Below are positions 1-6,856 of a stretch of DNA of 64,000 bases, piece after piece. The notes under the pieces are model-generated. The model did not search any database and was not told the DNA's origin. It was given only the letters and a program-made list of their open reading frames with translations. Source of the DNA: Candidatus Bathyoplasma sp. NZ (GTDB lineage Bacteria; Bacillota_I; Bacilli_A; MAG-NZ); contig JABENI010000016.1 of the NCBI GenBank assembly GCA_013332095.1, positions 62,001-126,000 on the forward strand, read 5' to 3'. A program made the translations under genes and the position numbers. Every line of letters starts with the position of its first letter. The first letter of the stretch is position 1.

Positions 1-707
1 TCTTCTAAAATGTCGAGTTTGTTAGGTGGATGTTCTTTTTTTAAAAAATAAGTTCTTTCGCCATGTGCGCTCGCATTTCTCACCATTCTTAACCAATCTA
101 GAGTTGCTCTTAACTCCTTTTGAGAATAATTTTTATTTGAAGTCACTCCATATCGAGTTGCTATTTCTTTTGAAATTTGTATCGGGCATTCAGCTAAAAA
201 TTTAATTAAATCATAAAATCTAATTGCTTTAAAAACAATCCATAATGGTATATCCCCTATATCATCAACTTTATTTCTATAATGAATTACATATTGATTT
301 TTTGAATCTTTCAGTGCTGTTTTCACATTATTTATAAAATTGTCAATATTTCTACAATAAAGTGTGGAATCATCCCATTTTTTATCTTTAGCATCTAAGT
401 ACGATGAAAATAAGTTAGAAAAGATTGCTCTGATATTATCTTCAACTAATGTTATATAATAAAACATATTCATACGAAGGTCCCTATCAAATTGGTACAA
501 TTTATGTAATGCATCTATGTTTGTGTTAGGTATATATATATGATTACCATCTCTATCTTTATTTTGAACAAATGGTGTTTTATAACCATTTATAAGATTA
601 AAGTATCCAATATTTTCTAGGATTAAGGGTGAGTTTGGTCCACAAGTTATTTTTTTTGTTTCTCGTAGGTACATAATTTGATTTTCAATTGACTTATAGG
701 TTTTCAT
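1..707 (-). CDS. Abi_2 (AbiD/AbiF-type) abortive infection protein, C-terminus cut by window edge
   Basis: The first 235 residues are present and the gene continues past the left edge. Family features seen are an N-terminal ENIGYFNLINGY segment (about residues 31-42), LYQFDRDLR (about 70-78), a helical middle, and a HEPN ribonuclease-type Rx4H motif, R210-NASA-H215. Abi_2/AbiF proteins are phage-abortive-infection factors related to the HEPN RNases from which Cas13 is thought to derive, so the inferred activity is RNA cleavage that halts growth of infected cells. The start at 707 follows GGGAG with proper spacing. Its own promoter and a hairpin RNA lie directly upstream. It is one of the few intact genes in a decaying plasmid-derived island, which suggests it is still under selection. 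The family call is good; the trigger and target are unknown. Confidence 0.85.
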   Translation of the reverse strand, partial: MKTYKSIENQIMYLRETKKITCGPNSPLILENIGYFNLINGYKTPFVQNKDRDGNHIYIPNTNIDALHKLYQFDRDLRMNMFYYITLVEDNIRAIFSNLFSSYLDAKDKKWDDSTLYCRNIDNFINNVKTALKDSKNQYVIHYRNKVDDIGDIPLWIVFKAIRFYDLIKFLAECPIQISKEIATRYGVTSNKNYSQKELRATLDWLRMVRNASAHGERTYFLKKEHPPNKLDILE

Positions 708-726
708 ACTAATCTCCCTTTAAATT

Positions 727-786
727 AAAAAACCTTGCCTGCAAGAGACAAGATTTTTCCCACTTGCATGAAATGGGTTCTTAACT
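727..786 (-). ncRNA. Two-hairpin small RNA between promoter and abi gene
   Basis: A transcript from the promoter at 793-821 would start near 786. It first forms a 7-bp hairpin (arms 771-777 and 759-765, loop 766-770) and then a 9-bp hairpin (arms 747-755 and 731-739, loop 740-746), extended by A-U pairs and ending in a U-run at 732-727. The second hairpin therefore looks like an intrinsic terminator placed before the abi start codon. The two loops are complementary (CUUGCA against UGCAAG, partly reaching into stem 1), so a kissing or pseudoknot contact is possible. AbiF proteins are reported to associate with a conserved RNA encoded next to them, and this element fits that arrangement. The hairpins are seen; the function is inferred. 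Confidence 0.6.
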
Positions 787-792
787 AATTAT

Positions 793-821
793 AGTTTAGC
801 ATCATATAAAACTGATGTCAA
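793..821 (-). promoter_or_regulatory. Promoter of small RNA / abi gene
   Basis: On the minus strand a perfect TTGACA (821-816) is followed by a 17-base spacer and TAAACT (798-793). This is a strong sigma-A-type promoter, and no other good promoter is seen between it and the abi start. Confidence 0.75.
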
Positions 822-1208
822 CAATTTTGTAGATTTAATATTGCAATTTACATTTATACTAGCTTGTTAGTATTGCTCTTGCTAATACGATTTTAGATGT
901 TATGATAATAGTGCACAGACAAAATTACTCACTCTACTTAATTGTATGAACTATTAACTTTGGTTGCCACTAGCAACTGCGATTTTTTAAAACGAGGGCA
1001 GATACTTCTTCGTGCGTGTATTGCTGGATATCTTTATTAATATATCTACTAAATATTAAGTGTATGGATTAAATCAACTATAGTTGTGAATTAATTATGA
1101 CAGCACATAATCTTATAATAAATTCATTGTAATCAGTTGATATATCAGAATTCCTTATAAAATTTAATAATACTTGTGCTATAGAAATCTACTTCTATCA
1201 GTGCGAGA
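822..1208. other. Non-coding stretch, no gene recognised
   Basis: I see no coding region with a plausible ribosome binding site here. The only structure noticed is a weak bulged hairpin at 870-888 (GTATTGC against GCTAATAC) with no T-run after it. Confidence 0.4.
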
Positions 1209-1252
1209 GTTTGTTACTTACAAACCTCCATTGAAATATGAAATTGAGGAGG
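1209..1252 (+). promoter_or_regulatory. Hairpins in leader of small peptide gene, with ribosome-site sequestration
   Basis: A 6-bp hairpin (1209-1214 with 1220-1225) is followed at once by CCTCC (1225-1229), which is complementary to the GGAGG ribosome binding site at 1248-1252. Pairing of the two would hide the ribosome binding site of the 36-residue peptide gene. This layout is common in type I toxin messenger RNAs. The pairing is seen in sequence only. Confidence 0.4.
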
Positions 1253-1259
1253 CTGAACT

Positions 1260-1370
1260 ATGTTTGAAATTATTAAAATTTTAAAATTAAAAGATAAAAG
1301 TTTAACAAAATTTTTTGTTTATGCTGTAGTATGCAGTTTTGTATTTGTACTTAATATGACAATTTGGTAA
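1260..1370 (+). CDS. 36-residue hydrophobic membrane peptide (possible type I toxin)
   Basis: The ATG at 1260 follows GGAGG with a 7-base gap, the best ribosome binding site in this part of the island. The peptide has a basic N-terminal half (FEIIKILKLKDKSLTKF) and a single hydrophobic segment (FVYAVVCSFVFVLNMTIW), so one transmembrane helix is predicted. Size, charge pattern and the hidden ribosome site resemble small membrane toxins of type I toxin-antitoxin systems. No antisense RNA was recognised with confidence, although the 3' end overlaps the broken gene on the opposite strand by 20 bases. I do not recognise the sequence; a leader peptide or a chance reading frame is possible. Confidence 0.45.
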   Translation: MFEIIKILKLKDKSLTKFFVYAVVCSFVFVLNMTIW

Positions 1371-1644
1371 ACAATAAGAAATCATTTTCTTTTTTATCTA
1401 TGTTATTTTCTTTATAAATTTTAAGAATATCTTTTAGAAAACCTGCTACTTCAATATCTCCTTTAAAAACTAATGTAATATTATTGGAATGATATGTTTG
1501 CTTGTTTTCACTACTTATAATATACATTGGTATATCTGTGTCAAAAGCTTAATTCTTGGATACCTCCATCTCACTATCTGCATAATAATTTAATAATCTA
1601 GTAATAATCATAGCATGATAATTATATTCTTCTTTATTAGCCAT
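1351..1644 (-). pseudogene. Small hypothetical gene interrupted by an in-frame TAA
   Basis: The frame opens at 1644 after GGAGGG and runs 31 codons to a TAA at 1551-1549. It then continues in the same frame for 65 more codons to a stop at 1353-1351. The predicted product would be about 97 residues, starting MANKEEYNYHAMIITRLL and with VFKGDIEVAGFLKDILKIY later. No family recognised. Because downstream codon use remains protein-like, a single recent nonsense mutation of an old gene is the simplest reading. The 3' end overlaps the small membrane peptide gene convergently. Confidence 0.5.
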
Positions 1645-1660
1645 ATTTTCACCCTCCGTT

Positions 1661-2077
1661 TTTACTTATTATATCAAAAAATTTTAAATATAAAATTGGG
1701 TTAATAAAATTTATTATCACCTTAAATTTATCTTTTAATGCATAAGAATAACGTTCAGTAATCAATTAAACTATTGACATATTGATAATTATTTTTCTTC
1801 GTACATTATTTTAAAATATAATTTCATATGACATTAAGTTTCTTTCTAAACTCTGGAAGAGAAATTATAAATGTTTTTTTTATGCAATTTTCCCATACAA
1901 ATCGGAGAAACCGACTTGTTATCAATTTTCAAATTTTGGAGTTTATCTTTTAATAAATTTTTAACATTTTCTTTTGTTTAAAATAATAATAAGATTTAAG
2001 TTTAGCCTACAAATTAATTGATGATAATTGATTTTAAAAAAATTGTCTTTAAAAGATAAATTTCTATCCTTTGCTCT
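1661..2077. other. Non-coding stretch with faint gene relic
   Basis: No intact gene. On the minus strand around 1985-1850 there is a stop-to-stop stretch of about 45 codons (with KNLLKDKLQNLKIDNK and KLHKKNIYNFSSRV) that lacks a start codon and ribosome site, possibly the remnant of a lost gene. A short inverted repeat, TCGG-agaaa-CCGA, lies near 1905. Confidence 0.3.
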
Positions 2078-3142
2078 CTACATGTGATAAAGTAAAAAAT
2101 CTGTTAAAGTCACATCAATTGGATAAGTTTTGAGCGTACTTGAATCTACAACATCTGCTATATTACTACTAAAAGTTAATTGCTCTAAAGGTGAATCATC
2201 TCCATAATAGAAATATTGTCCATAAGTAATGTTCTCAAAATCGGTAAATCCTAATGGAATTCTTAATGTTACATCACCTTTTGCTAATATATACGGATCC
2301 TCACTATCCCTAATTATCACATTTTGATTCCAAGTCGAAGTATTTCCGTAAATATCTGCTGCAGTGTATGTGATAACATAGTCTCCTGGTACGTTATAAG
2401 AATAAAAAGGTGACTTTGATACATCATAAATAACTCCATAGTATTTATCAATTGCGTAAACCGTTTTATGCTGTAGTCCAATACCAGTAGTATCATGATA
2501 TATATCTGGAACTGGTACCTGGTAGCCATCATCATACTGAAAAATTCTGGTCCAATTGTGTCCCATACTTCATCAAGCCAAAAGGGCTCTTTCAATCTTC
2601 TCTGTTCATCATATGCTGATAGTCCAAAGTTAGGTGTTAACTGATATGTATTTGCGTAATTTACTCCATCAAAACTATGTTCTAGCCTATAACGACTCAA
2701 GCCCTAAATCGTCATCACTATTACAATTCATATCTTCAACAGAAAATCTACCACTTTTAAGATTATAGTCATACCAATTTTCTGGTTGAAATTCAGGCGT
2801 CACATATGAATTTTCATAATGGTCAATATGTCCTCTATCTGTCCCCCAACGAAAATCTCCGTTACTATCTTTTTCACAGAAAAATTTATTTTGATAATAC
2901 ATCTTCTGTATTTTAAATGTAATTTTATCAATTTCAAATACATACTTTTTCCAATAAGATTGATATAGTTCATTTTCATGCCATGTCATAGCTTTGTTAT
3001 GTATATAATTAGGGTCATCTGTCGTTGCTAGTAATTTTGTTGCTTTGCTATCTTCAAAATATGATGCATCATTTTGATTAGGGTCGTTCATAAAATTTAA
3101 AAAAATGCACTCCAGCCATAAAATTATTAAAAATTTTTTCAT
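2078..3142 (-). pseudogene. Broken secreted/surface protein gene with Ig-like end
   Basis: Three overlapping frames read as one protein with two frameshifts, near 2700 and near 2545. The start at 3142 (MKKFLIILWLECIFL) resembles a short signal sequence and overlaps the stop of the upstream relaxase remnant (TAATG). The last third carries GDYVITYTAADIYGN, the pattern of bacterial Ig-like domains that follow a 'tYtatDayGN' consensus, so a secreted or surface location is inferred for the ancestor. The middle (EHSFDGVNYANTYQLTPNFG) is not recognised. The gene is not expected to make a working product unless the frameshifts are assembly errors. Confidence 0.6.
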
Positions 3143-4472
3143 TATCTTTCCCGTCCTTTATCTAATACCTTTCTTACAATATTTTCATAATGATTGTTCT
3201 CAACTAATTTTTCAACTAGAAATTATTTTTCTTTAGTTTCCTCATTTAAAAGTTTGCTTTCTGACATATATACATTTTCCAAATTATTAATATCCACTTC
3301 AGTAAGACCCATTTCTTTTAAATCATCAAATTTCTTACTATCTTTAAAATGTATAAGATTAGAAAGTTCTTCTAAGTTGTGTCTTCTATCTTTGATTAAT
3401 TATTTTGAAGCAAGCAAGTTAAATTGAAGTTCTGAACTTTTTGCTTCAAAGTGCTGTTCTGTTTGTATTTTATTTTCATGTACATAGACAAGCAAACTTT
3501 CCAGTTTTTTAACATTATCTTTGTAATATTTAATTGCTTTATTCTTTTTATCTTTAAATTCTTGTTCTCTTAAAATTTTCTTGATTTGATAAAATATATT
3601 ACTTATTTTTACCTCAAGATGTGTTTTAGGTATAAAATTTGATTTAAGTTTTCTAATTATTACACTTGGTTTCTTATCTTTAATAATATCTTTAGTATCA
3701 ATATCCAATCTATTGAGTTCGATTCTCGCTACAATATTTTCTTTAAAATATTGATACCCAAGAGATCTATCTCTCACAGATTTTTCCATTTTTGGATGAT
3801 GATAAGAAATCCATTTTCTATCTTTTCCATCTTTTGTTTCATCGCAAATTACCCACCCCCTTCTTCTAAGAATTAACAAGAAAGTTTCGAAATTATGAGT
3901 TTTTCTAATTACCTCATCAATTTCTTTTTTTAATGTTCTTTTCCAAGACTTTCCGTGCTTGGATTCAATCCACTCTTTGTATTTGACTGATTTACCTTTA
4001 TAATTTGATATATCAATTATACTTAAACCGTTTTGTAAACATAAGTAATGACTATATTCTCTAAATTCTTTAATTTTATTTTTATTTCTACATAATTTTT
4101 TACCATTTTCATAGTTTACAGAGTTCACAAGAATATGATTATGAATATGATCTTTGTCAATATGGGTTGAAATTACATACTCGAATCCTTTTAATTTTGC
4201 TTCACATAACTCCTTGGCCATTTCAAAAACTCTCGTTGGTCAACTTCGCCAGGTACAAAAGGTTGAATTATATGATGGCCTAAAACTCCTCTATTCTTAT
4301 CAAATTTTCGTTTCGTTAATTCCATTTGAAAAGAAGATAGTCCTTCAATACAATTTTGAAATTTCACAAAATGAAACTTATCTTCATTCAAAATGTAATT
4401 TATTGCTTTTTCCATTGTTACATGTATATCAATTATTTTTAGATATGCAATTTTTATCACTACCTTTAACAA
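3142..4472 (-). pseudogene. Broken mobilisation relaxase (MobA/MobP type)
   Basis: The relaxase domain is split by a 1-base shift in a T-run near 4230. Before it lie KAINYILNEDK and LGHHIIQPFVPGEVD; after it FEMAKELCEAKLKGFEYVI and the metal-binding HIDKDHIHNH motif. These match the N-terminal nuclease region of plasmid relaxases that nick oriT to start transfer. A TAA at 3402-3400 then interrupts the frame, which continues to a second TAA at 3225-3223 and finally ends at 3144-3142. The start overlaps the end of mobC, the normal gene order in mobilisable plasmids. With one frameshift and two nonsense codons the protein is almost certainly inactive. Confidence 0.75.
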
Positions 4473-4803
4473 TTATTTTTATATTCTTTAGAACCAGTTT
4501 TTTAAGTTCTTTATATTCCTTTGCAAGGTGATTTAAAATATCGATTGTAATATTTTTCTCAATATTTGCTATGTGTGCAATTTGATTTATATTAGTACCT
4601 ATTTTATTAATTTCATAAATTAACTTTTCTGCACCGCTAAAATCAACTTTGTTAACAACTAAATTTTTATTGTTTATGAGTTCTCTTATATAAGCTGAAA
4701 GTGTTATAAAACCCAAAATTTTTTGTTTTTCATTAAGTTTTTTTAATTCACTAATAGATAGTCTCACAATCACTCTATTATTTCTTAATTCATCTGATTT
4801 CAT
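4429..4803 (-). CDS. mobC: Relaxosome accessory protein MobC
   Basis: This 124-residue protein has the family's N-terminal ribbon-helix-helix-like segment (NNRVIVRLSISELKKLN, about residues 6-22) followed by a helical domain with GFITLSAYIRELI and INQIAHIANIEKN. MobC proteins bind near oriT and help the relaxase to nick. I chose the ATG at 4803 because AAAGGA precedes it by 8 bases and the family normally starts close to this point. The longer frame from 4869 would translate through the hairpin cluster proposed as oriT. The gene overlaps the relaxase start by 44 bases. It looks intact although its partner is broken. Confidence 0.75.
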   Translation of the reverse strand: MKSDELRNNRVIVRLSISELKKLNEKQKILGFITLSAYIRELINNKNLVVNKVDFSGAEKLIYEINKIGTNINQIAHIANIEKNITIDILNHLAKEYKELKKLVLKNIKIIVKGSDKNCISKNN

Positions 4804-4827
4804 ATTGAAATTCCTTTCAAAGGGGGA

Positions 4828-4888
4828 TTGGGTCTCCCAAATAAATCCTTTAGGATTTGAATTTGTCATACAAATTCTCTGCTTGCTA
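4828..4888. other. Candidate origin of transfer (oriT): three stacked inverted repeats
   Basis: Three short perfect inverted repeats stand next to each other just upstream of mobC: TTGGG-tct-CCCAA (4828-4840), AAATCCT-tt-AGGATTT (4843-4858) and GAATTTGT-cat-ACAAATTC (4859-4877). GCTTGCTA follows at 4881-4888 and resembles, from memory, the GCTTG/CCA nick region of pC221-type staphylococcal plasmids. Position beside mobC and a relaxase gene is typical of oriT. The exact nick site is inferred. Confidence 0.5.
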
Positions 4889-4974
4889 TTCTTTAATCAA
4901 GGTAAAAACAAACCTGAAAGTATATGCATGTATTTTATTTTTAAATTTTTATTTCGATTACTAATTTTTGTGTT

Positions 4975-5216
4975 CTATCTTACAATAGTATTATTGTTTT
5001 TAGAAAAACTCTCAACTGTTTTATTTAAATGTTCAAAATTTGGAGTTGGTTGTATTTTTCTAATCACTAAGCACTCTTCTCCAATAAATTCTAATGAGAT
5101 TTTATCTCCTGCTGCAAATCCAGCATTATAAAACATTAGCCATTTAACATTAAAGATGAAGTCGCCTTAGTGTTACCTCTTCCTCTGCAAATGGTAAATT
5201 CTCTACTATTAATCAT
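4975..5216 (-). pseudogene. Frameshifted small gene (AbrB/SymE-like fold suspected)
   Basis: The ATG at 5216 follows AAGGAGG by 10 bases and opens MINSREFTICRGRGNTKA, stopping after 26 codons at 5138-5136. A one-base shift gives a continuing frame, NVKWLMFYNAGFAAGDKI then EFIGEECLVIRKI, to a stop at 4977-4975. Joined, this is a roughly 80-residue protein with the 'GFaaGDKI...eeclvIrki' pattern of small beta-rich swapped-hairpin (AbrB/SymE-like) proteins. The family assignment is tentative. It lies between the replication and mobilisation genes of the island. Confidence 0.45.
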
Positions 5217-5287
5217 ATAATTAATTCCTCCTTATATTTTATATATCAATCTTTATTTAATATTTTTTTTTAAATCTCTATTTATAG

Positions 5288-5360
5288 AAGTATAAAGTTT
5301 TAAGCATTAAGGATAAATTTTATAATAACTAAGTATAAATATTTTGAACCAAGTATAAAT
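5288..5360 (-). repeat. Four-unit iteron array (candidate plasmid replication origin)
   Basis: Near-identical decamers AAGTATAAA(G/T) or AAGGATAAAT begin at 5288, 5309, 5331 and 5351, so the spacing is 21, 22 and 20 bases, about two helical turns. Direct repeats of this spacing next to a Rep gene are typical binding sites of iteron-type initiators. The array lies just past the 3' end of the rep gene in very AT-rich DNA, where an origin could melt. It is too short and regular to be a CRISPR. Confidence 0.55.
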
Positions 5361-5420
5361 TTTAATTTTTAAGACAAAAGTAAAGAAATTTTCTTATAAT
5401 ATTTTTTTAATTTCTGTAAT

Positions 5421-6113
5421 TTAAAAGGCAATATTTGGATACTCTTTAATAATTGCATCTTTTTTTATTAACGATTTTATTGAAGAAAAAATCAAATTCA
5501 GATGGCTTTTAGGATAATTTCTAAACTCTACTACCAATCTATCTATCCTCTTACACCGGTTTACATACTTGCAAACTTCATCTAAGAAGCTAACACTTAC
5601 CTTATCTATGTAGTATCCTATATGCTTTTGCATTTGCCTATTATTTGATTGTTTTCTTAAATATCTATGATAAATACCCATCGATACCTCTTTGGTTACT
5701 TTTATGATTTTTGAAAACACTCTATATCTAGAAAATTTTTTTTCATAAGTTGTAAGTTCTTCAGAGTTCCAATTCATATTTTTTATACATTTTTCTATTT
5801 TATTTAAATTTAAATAAACATTTCTTCTTTTGCCTTTTAGTCCCTTATTGGTTGTAGTTACATACTTAGCAAATTCAAATTTCTTAATAACTTTCATAGT
5901 ATATTTAACAGTTGCTAAATTGCTATCAAACTTATTTACTAGATACTCATTTGACATAAATATTCGATTATTCCCTTCAACTATAAAAATTACTAGGTAA
6001 GTTAATGCCCTAACCCATAATGGAATACTATGGTCCATGTAATAACTCTCAATATTACCCACATAATGATAGTTTAGATTCAATCTAACTCTCTTCATTT
6101 TTTTATCGTTCAT
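5421..6113 (-). CDS. Putative plasmid replication initiator (winged-helix Rep-like)
   Basis: This 230-residue basic protein starts at 6113 after AAAGGAG (6 bases away). The centre (PLWVRALTYLVIFI, then FMSNEYLVNKFDSNLATVKYTMKVIKKFEF) reads as a winged helix of the type found in firmicute plasmid Rep and DnaD/RepA-like initiators. The C-terminal half is helical, with many Lys and Arg. Its neighbours support a replication role: iterons immediately downstream, a possible antisense RNA over its leader, and mobilisation genes further on. The exact Rep family was not recognised, and a phage replication protein is an alternative. Confidence 0.55.
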   Translation of the reverse strand: MNDKKMKRVRLNLNYHYVGNIESYYMDHSIPLWVRALTYLVIFIVEGNNRIFMSNEYLVNKFDSNLATVKYTMKVIKKFEFAKYVTTTNKGLKGKRRNVYLNLNKIEKCIKNMNWNSEELTTYEKKFSRYRVFSKIIKVTKEVSMGIYHRYLRKQSNNRQMQKHIGYYIDKVSVSFLDEVCKYVNRCKRIDRLVVEFRNYPKSHLNLIFSSIKSLIKKDAIIKEYPNIAF

Positions 6114-6157
6114 CAGTTTCTCCTTTAAATTAATTTTAAGAGTTGTTAAAAGAGTTC

Positions 6158-6235
6158 TATGATGACACAATATTTATAAGTTGATCTGTTTTCATCATTA
6201 GAGGCTAGCAAGTTATTGAAGTAACTTGTTTTTTT
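6158..6235 (+). ncRNA. Candidate antisense RNA over rep leader, with strong terminator
   Basis: A clear plus-strand terminator stands at 6209-6235 (CAAGTTA-ttgaag-TAACTTG, then seven T). No plus-strand gene precedes it. A TATGAT at 6158-6163 with a poor -35 (TTTAAG, 17 bases upstream) could drive a ~65-nt RNA complementary to the leader of the minus-strand rep gene. Counter-transcribed RNAs control copy number in many plasmids. The terminator is convincing; the promoter and the role are speculative. Confidence 0.35.
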
Positions 6236-6272
6236 ATATTAAGTTTTAACAACCAAAGTTCTTATAACGCAC

Positions 6273-6310
6273 AAAAAGAACTCTATGGATTAGTTCCATA
6301 CAGTTCTTTT
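6273..6310 (-). terminator. Terminator of tRNA cluster, bidirectional
   Basis: Arms 6273-6282 (AAAAAGAACT) and 6302-6310 (AGTTCTTTT) enclose a second stem, ATGGA/TCCAT (6285-6289, 6295-6299). On the minus strand it ends in a T-run after tRNA-Pro, and it also works as a boundary between core chromosome and island. Confidence 0.7.
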
Positions 6311-6429
6311 CATTTAAAAACAATGGGTCGGAAATCATACAATAATAATGCTAGAATTATATAATAATAGACCTATTATAGAGATATAAATATATTTTAC
6401 TAATATATATATGTCTTTTATACTTCATT

Positions 6430-6506
6430 TGGTCGGGAAGACAGGATTTGAACCTGCGACCCCCTGGTCCCAAACCAGGTGCTCTACCAAGCTGAGCCAC
6501 TTCCCG
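6430..6506 (-). tRNA. tRNA-Pro (TGG)
   Basis: A full 77-base cloverleaf on the minus strand: acceptor CGGGAAG/CTTCCCG with discriminator A, anticodon loop TTTGGGA in a CCTGG/CCAGG stem, T-arm GTTCAAATC, and encoded CCA. It is the last of three tRNAs in one unit and lies closest to the island. Confidence 0.95.
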
Positions 6507-6525
6507 AGTACTTTATTTAATTTTA

Positions 6526-6602
6526 TGGCGCGCCCAACAGGAGTCGAACCCACAACCTCTTGATCCGTAGTCAAGCGCTCTATCCAATTGAGCTATGGGC
6601 GC
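6526..6602 (-). tRNA. tRNA-Arg (ACG)
   Basis: A 77-base cloverleaf: acceptor GCGCCCA/TGGGCGC, anticodon loop CTACGGA within CTTGA/TCAAG, T-loop TTCGACT, CCA encoded. The A34 of ACG would need conversion to inosine, as is usual for bacterial tRNA-Arg. Middle gene of the cluster. Confidence 0.95.
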
Positions 6603-6615
6603 TTTTTGAAATAAA

Positions 6616-6691
6616 TGGCGGTCCAGACGGGAATCGAACCCGCGATCTCCAGTGTGACAGACTAGCATGTTAACCGCTACACCACTGGACC
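6616..6691 (-). tRNA. tRNA-Asp (GTC)
   Basis: A 76-base cloverleaf: acceptor GGTCCAG/CTGGACC, anticodon loop CTGTCAC, T-loop TTCGATT, discriminator G and encoded CCA. First gene of the unit, close to the promoter at 6709-6737. Confidence 0.95.
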
Positions 6692-6708
6692 AAGTATCTC
6701 GCTCAACT

Positions 6709-6737
6709 ATTGTATCAAATTTTTCTATTCCTTGCAA
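6709..6737 (-). promoter_or_regulatory. Promoter of the tRNA cluster
   Basis: Minus strand TTGCAA (6737-6732), a 17-base spacer and TACAAT (6714-6709), about 18 bases before tRNA-Asp. Confidence 0.75.
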
Positions 6738-6792
6738 TAGTTTTATGAATTTTTTTTATTTTTTTATAACTATTACTTAATCCAAAATTTTC

Positions 6793-6821
6793 TTTCAAAT
6801 ATATGACATATATGATATAAT
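6793..6821 (+). promoter_or_regulatory. gltA promoter with palindromic operator
   Basis: TTTCAA (6793-6798), 17 bases, then a perfect TATAAT (6816-6821). The spacer contains the perfect palindrome ATATATG-a-CATATAT (6799-6813), which would sit directly under RNA polymerase. A repressor responding to citrate or carbon/nitrogen state is a natural guess; the protein is unknown. Confidence 0.65.
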
Positions 6822-6856
6822 GAAAGTCACTCAATTTTTTTTAGGAGGTGAAAAAA

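Noticed and set aside
4805-5131. Plus-strand protein of 108 residues
   Set aside because: No ribosome site, runs through the oriT-like repeats and antisense to the frameshifted gene; treated as a chance frame.
5288-5360. CRISPR array
   Set aside because: Only four 9-10-base repeats with 10-12-base gaps and no cas genes; iterons explain it better.
6430-6506. Attachment site of the island in tRNA-Pro
   Set aside because: No repeat of the tRNA 3' end was found to the left and no integrase gene is present in the window.
6513-6737. Minus-strand 74-residue protein
   Set aside because: It reads straight through the Asp and Arg tRNA genes and their promoter.
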